Shown here piece by piece: positions 6,943 to 13,880 of a stretch of 14,993 bases of DNA (positions are counted from its first letter, which is position 1; the number at the start of each line of letters is the position of its first letter). The DNA is taken from contig CAZWCX010000152.1 in NCBI GenBank assembly GCA_964632945.1, positions 1 to 14,993 of the forward strand, written 5' to 3'. The notes under the pieces were generated by a model, which was not told the origin of the DNA, did not search any database, and saw nothing but the letters and a program-made list of their open reading frames with translations. This DNA comes from CAZWCX01 sp964632945 (GTDB lineage Bacteria; Planctomycetota; MHYJ01; WSZJ01; CAZWCX01). The translations under genes were made by a program, and so were the position numbers.

Positions 6943-8298
6943 CTAGGACCCGCGTCCTTCCTTCTCCCATCGGGCCCACCAGTCCCGCCACGGCGCCGCG
7001 TCGAACTCGCCGGCCACGCCGGTGATGTCGCGCAACGCATTTTGCAGCGCCATCCGGGTGAGCGGTTCCCGTTCCAGATCGAGGGTCTCGACCAACCCCG
7101 GCACCGCGCCCGGCTCGCCCAGGCCGCCGAGCACCTTCGCCACGGCGATGCGCACTTGCGCGTCGGGATGGGACAGGTGCTTCACCAGGGTCGCGACATG
7201 GCCCGAGCCCGCCAGTTCGAGCGCGACGCGCGCCCGCTTGACCAGTTCGATGTCGCCGGAGCCGAAGTCGCCGACGCACCGGTCGACGTCGGCGGACGAC
7301 ATCCGGTCCTGCCCCTCGAACACCAGGTCGCTGCCGGACAACTGTTCGCGGCTGAAAAACCCGGTGAAGACGCTGAGATACATGCCCGAGAGCTTGCGCT
7401 CCAGCAGCCGGGCGTATTCGTCCGGGCGGCGGGATTTCATCGCCTCGGCCAGGGCCGGAAGTTCATCCGTGGCGCTGAAGAAGGCTTCCCCCTCCAGTTC
7501 GCGCATCAGGTCGGCCTCGGCCATGATCTTGGCGGAGGAGAGCGGGAGCACCGCCTTGCGGCCGTCCCCCCACGCCTTCGGAAAATCGACGGCGCGATTC
7601 GTCACCACGTAGAACTCGAAGGGCATCCCGTTCGGATAGATGCTCGCGACCCGCGTGGGGATCACGATGTCCTTGCTGCGGAACCGGATTCCCATGGGGC
7701 GGAATCGTCCGTCGAACTGCCCGCCGGCTTCCTCGACGCGGACCTGCACGGCCAGGAAGTACCACTGCTGGTCGATGTACTTCTGGAACACCTGTCGCGC
7801 GTAGGCGTCGTCGGCGTAGCGGTAGGAATTTTCCCGAAGCCAGTTCTCCAGCGCCTCCAGCGTGCGCGCCTTGAGGGTGACGGCGGAGAAGACCCCGGCG
7901 ACCTGCCGGCGCACGACCTGGACGTGGGTACGCCAGGTCGCGTCCTCCGCGGCGGCCGACAACCCGCTCCCGGCGCGTTCCTCTCGGAATTTTTCGAATT
8001 GCCCGGCGGCGCGGGTCATCGCGTCGAAGAACCCGTGCTGAACCATGCGCACGTCGGGAACCGACGGAACGGGGAGGATCATGCCGAAGTCCTTCGCATT
8101 CCCGCGATAGGCCGACTCCAGGATCAGATCCTGCAGGCCGGCGCGGTGGAACACATAGACTCGCTGGGGATCGGCGATGACGATCCGTTGCGGTTCCAGG
8201 CCGCAGGGCGGGCACATCGCCGGAGCGGGACGGGGGGCACCCAGCGGCAGCACGAAGGCGGCGAGTGCCAGCGGGGCGAGACGGGACAGTCGGCTCAT
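6943..8298 (-). CDS. Secreted DUF2330-family protein with C-terminal HEAT-like repeats
   Basis: A 451-residue exported protein. A signal peptide (hydrophobic about 7-20, cleavage near APA at 27) is followed at once by CPPC (Cys29, Cys32), fitting DUF2330 proteins, which begin their mature part with cysteines. GNAKDFGMILPVPSVPDV (67-83), QQWYFLAVQVRVE and the stretch around IVIPTRVASIYPNGMPFEFYV match that family's beta-rich body as I remember it. Residues about 365-430 (DIELVKRARVALELAGSGHV, then PDAQVRIAVAKVLGGLGEPG) read as two HEAT-like repeats, and the end is Trp-rich (DAAPWRDWWARW). ATG 8298 has GGAGG 10 bases upstream and shares ATGA with the upstream interrupted gene. The function of DUF2330 is unknown. 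A role outside the cytoplasmic membrane, perhaps in a complex with the upstream secreted protein, is inferred from the coupling. Confidence 0.82.
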   Translation of the reverse strand: MSRLSRLAPLALAAFVLPLGAPRPAPAMCPPCGLEPQRIVIADPQRVYVFHRAGLQDLILESAYRGNAKDFGMILPVPSVPDVRMVQHGFFDAMTRAAGQFEKFREERAGSGLSAAAEDATWRTHVQVVRRQVAGVFSAVTLKARTLEALENWLRENSYRYADDAYARQVFQKYIDQQWYFLAVQVRVEEAGGQFDGRFRPMGIRFRSKDIVIPTRVASIYPNGMPFEFYVVTNRAVDFPKAWGDGRKAVLPLSSAKIMAEADLMRELEGEAFFSATDELPALAEAMKSRRPDEYARLLERKLSGMYLSVFTGFFSREQLSGSDLVFEGQDRMSSADVDRCVGDFGSGDIELVKRARVALELAGSGHVATLVKHLSHPDAQVRIAVAKVLGGLGEPGAVPGLVETLDLEREPLTRMALQNALRDITGVAGEFDAAPWRDWWARWEKEGRGS

Positions 8299-8969
8299 GA
8301 CGGGGAATCCTCCGGCTGGGGTTCCAGGAGGCGCAGGACCTCCCGGGCTTGGGAACGACAACAGGCCTTCTCATCGGCGGCGATTCGCGTCGCCGCGTCG
8401 CGCAGGGCGCGCCAGGCGCGGTCCGTTTCCCCGGCGGACAGGCGGCGCAGTCCCGGGTCGCCCGCGGGGAAGAAACCCGCTGCGAATCCGGCCGCGCCCT
8501 CCGGGACCTCCCAGACAAAGCCGCGCCAGTGCTCCCAGCGATCGCCGTCGCCGAACCGGAAACCGCCGGTGGCGCGGGGCGTCCCCGCACAGAGCTCGAG
8601 GCCCTCCGGGCCGTAGGAGCAGAAGCTCCCGGTGATTCAGAAGGAAAGGCTGGTATGGTGCGCCGGGTCGCCGCGATGCGGCGTGAATGAGTAGCGCAGG
8701 TAGTCGAGCGAGCCGCGCGCGCCGGTCGAGTGCAGCACGCGCGTCTCCAGCGGGCAGGTCAGGGCGTCGGCGATCCGCGGCGTCCCCTTTTCATCCACCA
8801 GAAAGACGAGGAGCCGGACCGCAGGCGGGGGCGCTTCCGGCCCCTCGGAGGAATCCCCGACGGCGCTTCCCCCGGCGACGATCCCGAGGCAGAGGATGAG
8901 CAGCGCCGCCGCGCCCCGAGGGTTCCGCCCGGATCTCCCGGCGATCGCCACGGACGATTTTTGCATCAT
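8295..8969 (-). pseudogene. Secreted protein gene interrupted by one in-frame UGA
   Basis: One continuous frame from ATG 8969 to a stop at 8295 (225 codons) is broken only by TGA at 8639-8637. The first part encodes 110 residues: a hydrophobic export signal (AALLILCLGIVAGGSA), then VRLLVFLVDEKGTPRIADALT and DYLRYSFTPHRG, ending HHTSLSF. The second part encodes 113 residues starting ITGSFCSYGPEGLELCAG, then a Trp/Phe-rich stretch (RWEHWRGFVWEVPEG) and a helical Arg/Ala tail with CC. It has no ATG, GTG or TTG start of its own near its beginning, yet reads as normal protein and still shares ATGA with the DUF2330 gene. GGGGAG lies 8 bases before ATG 8969. Likely explanations are a nonsense mutation or a sequence error (one base from TGG, CGA or GGA); readthrough or selenocysteine is less likely. 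The family is not recognised. Confidence 0.7.
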
Positions 8970-8982
8970 GGTCATCACTCCC

Positions 8983-9150
8983 CTACATCGGCGGGTCTGA
9001 AGCCAAGTGGAGTCGGGGACGCCGGGGGGCGTCGAACGAACCCGGGGTGGCCGGTCGATCCGCGGCGCCGTGCCGGGTGTCCGCGGCAAGGAACCCCAGG
9101 GACAGGGCGAGGATACGGGAGGGACGGTCGCCGAGGCGCGCGCGGTACAT
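8983..9150 (-). CDS. Possible small ORF, 55 residues
   Basis: An ATG with GGGAG 6 bases upstream opens a 55-codon frame with a basic start, a short hydrophobic run (ILALSLGFLAA) and an Arg/Pro-rich remainder. Its TAG overlaps the GGGGAG site of the next gene, a spacing typical of operons. Against it: the composition is what chance frames look like at this GC content, and no family is recognisable. It is listed because of the ribosome binding site and the tight spacing only. Confidence 0.3.
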   Translation of the reverse strand: MYRARLGDRPSRILALSLGFLAADTRHGAADRPATPGSFDAPRRPRLHLASDPPM

Positions 9151-9281
9151 GGGAGACTCCCGAACGGAAATGGAACAAGGCTTGGACGCCCCGGGCGGGC
9201 GCCGGGTTCCCGGATTCCGGCGGAGACGGATTCCGGACCGCGCGAGGGGCGGCGCGGGGGGGAAGAGGACCGCGGCGCGGT
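9151..9281. other. 131-base gap in the minus-strand operon
   Basis: Between the end of the one-pass membrane protein gene and the possible small ORF. It holds a short palindrome GACCGCG-G-CGCGGTC at 9268-9282 directly at the membrane-protein stop, followed in minus-strand direction by CTCTTCC. This is at best a weak terminator-like structure. The near-duplicate CGGATTCCGG occurs twice nearby. No promoter-like pair was seen. Confidence 0.4.
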
Positions 9282-9674
9282 CTAGCTCGTCGCGGCGAAC
9301 AGCTTGTTCCACACGGCCTGAACCCGTTCTTCGAGGAGCGCGGGATCCCGGTACCGATCCCTCACCTCGACCCGTGTGGCATACGCCCTCACCCGGGAGG
9401 GGGAGACGAAGAGGATGGCGGGGTTGCCCAAGCGGTAGTAGGAGGCCATGTCGAGCAGCAGGTCCTGCTCCTCTTCGGTGAGCCGGTTGGCGCGGGCGAG
9501 ATTCATGAACAGGGTCTGGACGACGCGACGGGTTTGGAAGACGACGTTGATCCGGCGCCAGAAGAGCAGGAGGAGGATGAATGCCGCCACGAGCAGCAGA
9601 AGGAGGAAGAGCAACGCAGGATTGGTCTGCGCGAAATTGCGGAAGTGGAGGGCGATTTCCTCGAGTTGCGACAT
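9282..9674 (-). CDS. Single-pass membrane protein, unknown function
   Basis: A 130-residue protein with a short N-terminal helix, one strong membrane segment (about 19-39, LLFLLLLLVAAFILLLLFW) and a cytoplasmic-looking domain of about 90 residues. That domain (TLFMNLARANRLTEEEQDLL, then LGNPAILFVSPSRVRAY) reminds me of the helical region before PilZ domains in some deltaproteobacterial proteins ('LTxxExxLLxxLA' then 'PALLFV.P'), but no PilZ domain follows, so no name is given. Its ATG lies three bases after the TAG of the HEAT-repeat protein; the AGGAG there overlaps that stop and is too close to serve as a normal ribosome site, so initiation probably relies on coupling. It is presumably a membrane partner of the HEAT protein. 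Confidence 0.8.
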   Translation of the reverse strand: MSQLEEIALHFRNFAQTNPALLFLLLLLVAAFILLLLFWRRINVVFQTRRVVQTLFMNLARANRLTEEEQDLLLDMASYYRLGNPAILFVSPSRVRAYATRVEVRDRYRDPALLEERVQAVWNKLFAATS

Positions 9675-9677
9675 CTC

Positions 9678-11519
9678 CTAGGCCTTTCGCAGCAGTTCCT
9701 TGGCCTTGATCCGGACCCGTTCACTCGGATCCGAATCGCCGAGCGGACCGATCAGCCGGGCGGCGTTCGGATGTTCGATCTCCGCGAGTACCCAGAGCGC
9801 CGAGAGCCGCATCAGGTCGTCCCGGTGGGCGAGCATCTCCACGAGCGCCCGTTCGACGTCTTCGCGCCGTCCGAGGATCCAGAGCGCCTTGGCGGCGTTT
9901 CCGCGTGACCGGTTGTCGGGGTCGCGCAGGAAGGGCAGCAGGATTTCCGCGAACTTGGGGTTACGAATGTCCTGGAAGGCCTCGATGGCGTTGGCGCGGA
10001 TGCGTCGGTCCGGGTCGGACAGCGCCTGGAGGAGAAGCTTGATGGAATCGACGGTCCCGAGCAGTCCGATGGCCTTCATGACGGTTGCGCGCACCTTGCG
10101 ATCGGGATCGCGAAAGAGATCGTAGAGGTTCGTGGCCATGTCGCGTTCCCGGCCGACGATTTCCAGGACCTGGAGGGCCTTGAGGCGGCGGGCGGCGTCG
10201 AGGGACTGCAGTTCGTCGGAGAGGCGATCGACCATCCCCTCGTCGATCTTGGCCAGGGCCTTGCCCGCCCGATCCCGGGTCTCCGGATCGAGCGCGTCGA
10301 ACCGCGACAGGTAGCGCGCGAAACTGCGCTGCGAGAGCAGGCGCGAGGCCCGGTGGCGCACCTCGCGGTAGGGACTGGAGAGGGCAGGGGCGAGCTGGCG
10401 CGCCAGGTCGGGTGAATTCAATTCGAGGAGGCCGTCGAGGGCGGTCGACTGGATCACCTCGTTTTCCTCGCGGAGGGCGAGCGTCAGGACCGGGCTCATT
10501 TCGGGTGCGTGAGCCCGAGCGGCGTGCCGGACGATCCGGACCCGGAGCGCGGGAGGGGCCGAGTCGAAAAGGTCCCCGAGCGCCGCGGCGAGGGGCGCCA
10601 TGGGGGCGGTGGTGGCGGCGAGGAACTCGAACAGCCGCTCGCTCTCCTCGGCCCGCAAGTTCGGAAGTTCCTCCGCCACACAGGGCCACCAGGGCAAATC
10701 CCCGGTGCGCATGGCGAGCGCTTCTCGTTCCGAATCGCGCAGGCCCCACAGATAGTTGAGGAGGAATGCGCCGAGACCCTTGCCGGACTGTGCAGCGCAG
10801 GCGTCCCGCGCGACGGCGAGCAGGGTGGGATCCTTCATGCGCCCGAGCCGCACGAGGAAAGAAGCGACGCCAAGGCTTCTCTGCTCCTGCAGGAGCGCGC
10901 AGAGCGCGGCCTGCCGCTTCGGGGTCGGCATCGCCAGCACCCCGAGGAGGGTTTCGTGGGCCTCGCCGTCCAGCTCCAGGAGGCACTGCAGGACGGCCGA
11001 CTCGCCGTGCCGGTCGAAGTTGCCGAGAGCGGCGATCAGGCCCTGCAGCAACGTCCTTCCGGACAGCCCCTCTCGCCAGGGGAGGACGGGGTCGTTCGCG
11101 CGGCGCGGCTGGGCCAGGGCGTCGGCGAAGGCGCGGAAGTACTCTCCGGCCCGCCGACGCGCCGACTCTCCGGCCACGAGCAGGGCGGCGGCGACCGGCG
11201 CGGCGGACGGATCCATCGCCCGGGCGGCGAACCGCACGGCCGTGGCGCGCCGCTCTTCCGCCGGATCGGCGAGCAGGGGCTGGAGCCACTTTTGCCAGCG
11301 GGTCGGCTCCGCCAGCAATCGTTCCTGCACGGGTTCCGGCAGGGCTTGAAACCGCTCGAAGACGCGCCGGGCGTGCGCCGGAACCTTCCCTTCCAGCAAT
11401 CGTTCGCTGGCCAGGCCGACCAGGGCGGGATGCTCTTCTTCGAGGGCCGCGAGGTAGGCTTCGACGGCGAGTTCGACCGGGGCTGTCGCCAGCACCTCGA
11501 ACGTACGTTCGACGCCCAA
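9678..11519 (-). CDS. HEAT-repeat protein
   Basis: A 613-residue, probably cytoplasmic alpha-solenoid protein. The C-terminal third shows clear HEAT repeats, about 30-38 residues each, for example DRKVRATVMKAIGLLGTVDS, DRRIRANAIEAFQDIRNPKF and NRSRGNAAKALWILGRREDV (from about residue 440 on). Earlier parts are helical and Leu/Ala-rich with weaker repeats (REVRHRASRLLSQ near 375-395). There is no signal peptide or membrane segment. Such proteins are scaffolds; the partner is unknown, but a one-pass membrane protein gene follows after three bases. The TTG start is well supported: GGAGG lies 7 bases before it, and a promoter with a perfect -10 lies about 50 bases upstream. HEAT-like repeats also end the DUF2330 protein further down the same strand. 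Confidence 0.88.
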   Translation of the reverse strand: MGVERTFEVLATAPVELAVEAYLAALEEEHPALVGLASERLLEGKVPAHARRVFERFQALPEPVQERLLAEPTRWQKWLQPLLADPAEERRATAVRFAARAMDPSAAPVAAALLVAGESARRRAGEYFRAFADALAQPRRANDPVLPWREGLSGRTLLQGLIAALGNFDRHGESAVLQCLLELDGEAHETLLGVLAMPTPKRQAALCALLQEQRSLGVASFLVRLGRMKDPTLLAVARDACAAQSGKGLGAFLLNYLWGLRDSEREALAMRTGDLPWWPCVAEELPNLRAEESERLFEFLAATTAPMAPLAAALGDLFDSAPPALRVRIVRHAARAHAPEMSPVLTLALREENEVIQSTALDGLLELNSPDLARQLAPALSSPYREVRHRASRLLSQRSFARYLSRFDALDPETRDRAGKALAKIDEGMVDRLSDELQSLDAARRLKALQVLEIVGRERDMATNLYDLFRDPDRKVRATVMKAIGLLGTVDSIKLLLQALSDPDRRIRANAIEAFQDIRNPKFAEILLPFLRDPDNRSRGNAAKALWILGRREDVERALVEMLAHRDDLMRLSALWVLAEIEHPNAARLIGPLGDSDPSERVRIKAKELLRKA

Positions 11520-11566
11520 GCCCGCTCCTCCCCCCGAAACTCCGCGACTCCCCGATGCGACTTCGA

Positions 11567-11595
11567 ATTATAGGCGGGGTCGCACAGAAACGCAA
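11567..11595 (-). promoter_or_regulatory. Sigma70-type promoter for the HEAT-protein operon
   Basis: On the minus strand, TTGCGT (11595-11590) and a perfect TATAAT (11572-11567) are 17 bases apart. Transcription would begin near 11560, giving a leader of about 40 bases before the TTG start with its GGAGG. It diverges from the prfB promoter without overlap. Confidence 0.75.
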
Positions 11596-11628
11596 TCGCG
11601 GTCCAGGACCGGCTCCGGCGGGATTCCG

Positions 11629-11657
11629 TTGTTCAGCGCCCACCGACCCGGTATGAT
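11629..11657 (+). promoter_or_regulatory. Sigma70-type promoter for prfB
   Basis: TTGTTC (11629-11634) and TATGAT (11652-11657) are 17 bases apart. The -10 matches the consensus at five of six positions and the -35 at three. The predicted start near 11664 gives a leader of about 68 bases before the ATG at 11732. Confidence 0.65.
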
Positions 11658-11731
11658 CCAGGGTTCCTGCCGAAGCCCGGACAGCGGCTCCGCCGGTGCC
11701 GGGCCCGACACGAATTCGAACGGAGTCGATC

Positions 11732-12839
11732 ATGCGCGCAGACCTGCAACGGAAGACGGCCACGCTTCTTCAGCGCCTCGGGGTATTGCAGGACTCTCTT
11801 TGACATCGTCGGCTTGCGGAAAAAAAAGGCGGATGTGGAGGCGAAAATGGCCTCCCCCGGCTTCTGGGACCATGCGGATGCGGCCCAGGAGTGGGTTCAG
11901 AAACTGAAGGAAGTGCGCGCGACCCTCGATCCGTTCGAGAAGCTGCATAAGGACGCCACCGACCTCTCCGAACTCCTCGAGGCGGCGGAGGAGGGCGATG
12001 CCGGATTGATGGCGGGAATGGCCGCCGACCTCGACGGCATCGAGAAGCGTCTCGAGCACTACGAGCTGTGCGTTCTCCTCACGGACCCCAACGACGTTCG
12101 CAACGCCTACCTGTCGATTCATGCGGGCACCGGCGGCACCGACGCGTGCGACTGGGCGGAAATCCTGTTGCGCATGTACTCCCGGTGGATCGAGCAGAAC
12201 GGCTACCAGGTCGAACCGGTCGACCGCCTCGACGGCGAAGAAGCCGGCGTCAAGCGGGTGACGCTGCTCGTGCGCGGCGAATGGGCGTTCGGTTTCCTGA
12301 AGAGCGAGCGCGGCGTGCACCGTCTCGTGCGGATCTCCCCGTTCGACGCCAACCGGAGGCGCCAGACGGCCTTTTGCTCCGTCGACGTCACGGCGGAATT
12401 CGAAGACATCCAGGTCGAGATCAACGAGGCCGAACTCCGCGTCGATACCTACCGGGCGAGCGGGGCGGGCGGCCAGCACGTCAACGTGACCGACAGCGCC
12501 GTCCGCATCACCCACCTCCCCACCAACCTGGTCGTGCAGTGTCAGAACGAGCGGTCGCAGCATATGAATCGCAAGGTGGCGATGAAAATGCTCGCGGCCA
12601 AGCTCTACCAGCTCGAAGAGGAAAAGCGGGAACAGGAAATGCTGAAGAACTACGGGGAAAAGGGGCAGATCTCGTTCGGCAATCAGATCCGGTCCTACGT
12701 CATGCACCCCTACACCCTCGTGAAGGACCATCGGACCGACATCGAGACCTCCAACATCCAAGCAGTACTCGATGGCGACATCGACCGGTTCATGGAGGCC
12801 TACCTGAAACTGCGGGCGAAGCGCCTGCCGCGGACCTAG
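11732..12839 (+). CDS. prfB: Peptide chain release factor 2, with programmed +1 frameshift
   Basis: Encodes RF2, which reads UAA and UGA stops and releases the finished peptide from the ribosome. Translation starts at ATG 11732 (GGAG 6 bases upstream), runs 23 codons to CTT TGA C, and must slip +1 at 11798-11804 to continue at GAC 11802; the product is 368 residues, the normal RF2 length. The stop-recognition tripeptide Ser-Pro-Phe is at 202-204 and the catalytic GGQ at 246-248 (RASGAGGQHVNVTDSAVRITH), only a few residues from the E. coli positions. The slip site is the autoregulatory device of prfB: low RF2 leaves UGA unread and favours shifting. The usual AGGGGG stimulator three bases before CTT is missing; there is only AGGA four bases before it, and GGGG further up. 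A run of eight A follows at 11820-11827 but is not needed for the frame. Confidence 0.97.
11798..11804 (+). promoter_or_regulatory. prfB +1 frameshift site (CTT TGA C)
   Basis: The zero frame from ATG 11732 stops at this TGA, while the frame one base on continues through the whole RF2 protein (LDIVGLRKKKADVEAKM). CTT-TGA-C is the conserved slippery heptamer of bacterial prfB. The upstream Shine-Dalgarno-like stimulator is weak here (AGGA, spacing four). Confidence 0.93.
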
Positions 12840-13096
12840 CTCGGCAGTTTCCGGATCGGCGTCCGGCCTGGCGCGGGCCGACTCGCAACCTGGCGCACCT
12901 GGAAGTTCCGGAAACCCCGTTCGACTTCGGCCTTCGCCCGCAGGAAGCCGGTTCGGGGAAGCGGGCGGAACGATTCGCGGGCCGTCGTCGGCCGTAGAAA
13001 GAGATCCAATCACGGGCGCTCGCGGGACCCGGAGGCGCCCGGCACCGGGGGTGAATATAGATTTCCGATTTATTGTATTGATTTTGTTGATCGAGT
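12840..13096. other. Intergenic region between prfB and the rhomboid gene
   Basis: 257 bases without a gene. A 9-bp inverted repeat GTTTCCGGA (12847-12855) and TCCGGAAAC (12907-12915) encloses a smaller hairpin (GTCCGGCC/GGCCGAC), just after the prfB stop. A second hairpin CGGGCGC/GCGCCCG lies near 13014-13042. Neither has a T-run. The last 46 bases (13051-13096) are strikingly AT-rich for this window and probably hold the rhomboid promoter or a translation enhancer; no convincing -35/-10 pair could be fixed. Confidence 0.6.
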
Positions 13097-13849
13097 ATGT
13101 TCCTATTGCTGCCCATCGGGGACGTGAACCCCACGGAGCGGACGCCGGCGGTCAACTACGGGTTGCTCGCCGCGAACATCGCGGTCTTCGCGATGTTCGG
13201 TCTGTCTCCCGGCTATGATCGGATCGTGATGGCGCACGGGTTCGTGCCCCGCTTCCCGGAGCTGGCGGACGCCTTCACCTCGATGTTCCTGCACGGGGGC
13301 CTGGCGCACCTGGGCGGCAACATGCTGTTCCTCTGGATCGTCGGCGACAATGTGGAGGACCGGCTTGGCTGGCTCGGGTACCTGGCGCTCTATCTGGCGT
13401 CGGGGTTGGCGGCGATCGGCGCCCACTGGGCGCTGGCGCCGAATTCGACGATCCCCTGCGTGGGGGCGTCGGGGGCGATCGCCGGGGTGCTGGGTGCGTA
13501 CGTATTCCTGTTTCCCCACAGTCGGATTCGCATCTGGTATCTGGTCGCGTTCGGCATCTTGACGACCGGGATCAAGGAAGTCGCCGCGATGTGGGCGATC
13601 GGGTTTTGGTTTCTGCAGCAGCTCCTGATGCAGACGTATGCCATGACCTCGAAGGCGATGACGGGGGTCGCCTACGCCGCGCATGTGGGCGGATTCGTGT
13701 TCGGCCTGCTGGTGGTCGTCCTGCTTTGGGCGGTCGGCTTGGTGCGGCGATCGGGTTCGCCGGCCGGCGCGGCGATTCCGCGCGCCGAGGCCCGGTACGG
13801 GGGGGACGGGCGGCGCGACCGGACGCCCTGGGACGGAGACCGATGGTAG
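13097..13849 (+). CDS. Rhomboid-family intramembrane serine protease
   Basis: A 250-residue membrane protease that cuts transmembrane helices of other proteins. Rhomboid landmarks are all present: FTSMFLHGGLAHLGGNMLFLW (60-80) with His66, His71 and oxyanion Asn75, the catalytic Ser125 in GASGAIAG, and catalytic His196 in AAHVGGFVFG. About six membrane helices are visible, with a hydrophilic Gly/Arg-rich tail after 216. Rhomboids of this group begin MFLLLPIGD or similar, supporting ATG 13097. There is no Shine-Dalgarno; the start follows an AT-rich stretch (TTTTGTTGATCGAGT). The GGAG within the last codons and a 31-base gap link it to the LysR gene. The substrate is unknown. Confidence 0.94.
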   Translation: MFLLLPIGDVNPTERTPAVNYGLLAANIAVFAMFGLSPGYDRIVMAHGFVPRFPELADAFTSMFLHGGLAHLGGNMLFLWIVGDNVEDRLGWLGYLALYLASGLAAIGAHWALAPNSTIPCVGASGAIAGVLGAYVFLFPHSRIRIWYLVAFGILTTGIKEVAAMWAIGFWFLQQLLMQTYAMTSKAMTGVAYAAHVGGFVFGLLVVVLLWAVGLVRRSGSPAGAAIPRAEARYGGDGRRDRTPWDGDRW

Positions 13850-13880
13850 ATCCGGGAGGATCGCGACAGAAGGCGTGCGA

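Noticed and set aside
6709..8616. A 635-codon plus-strand frame starting inside the repeat
   Set aside because: It runs antisense to the DUF2330 gene and starts in the hairpin; no family features. The minus-strand gene has a signal peptide and family motifs.
8637..8639. Selenocysteine at the in-frame UGA
   Set aside because: No convincing SECIS loop follows, the UGA is not in a redox motif, and the protein is not a known selenoprotein; a mutation or sequence error is simpler. Not fully excluded.
11732..11803. Frameshift error or pseudogene in prfB
   Set aside because: The stop is the conserved CTT TGA C programmed frameshift site and the downstream frame is a full-length intact RF2.
12847..12915. 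Intrinsic terminator after prfB
   Set aside because: There is a nested inverted repeat but no T-run after it, so it is reported only as structure.
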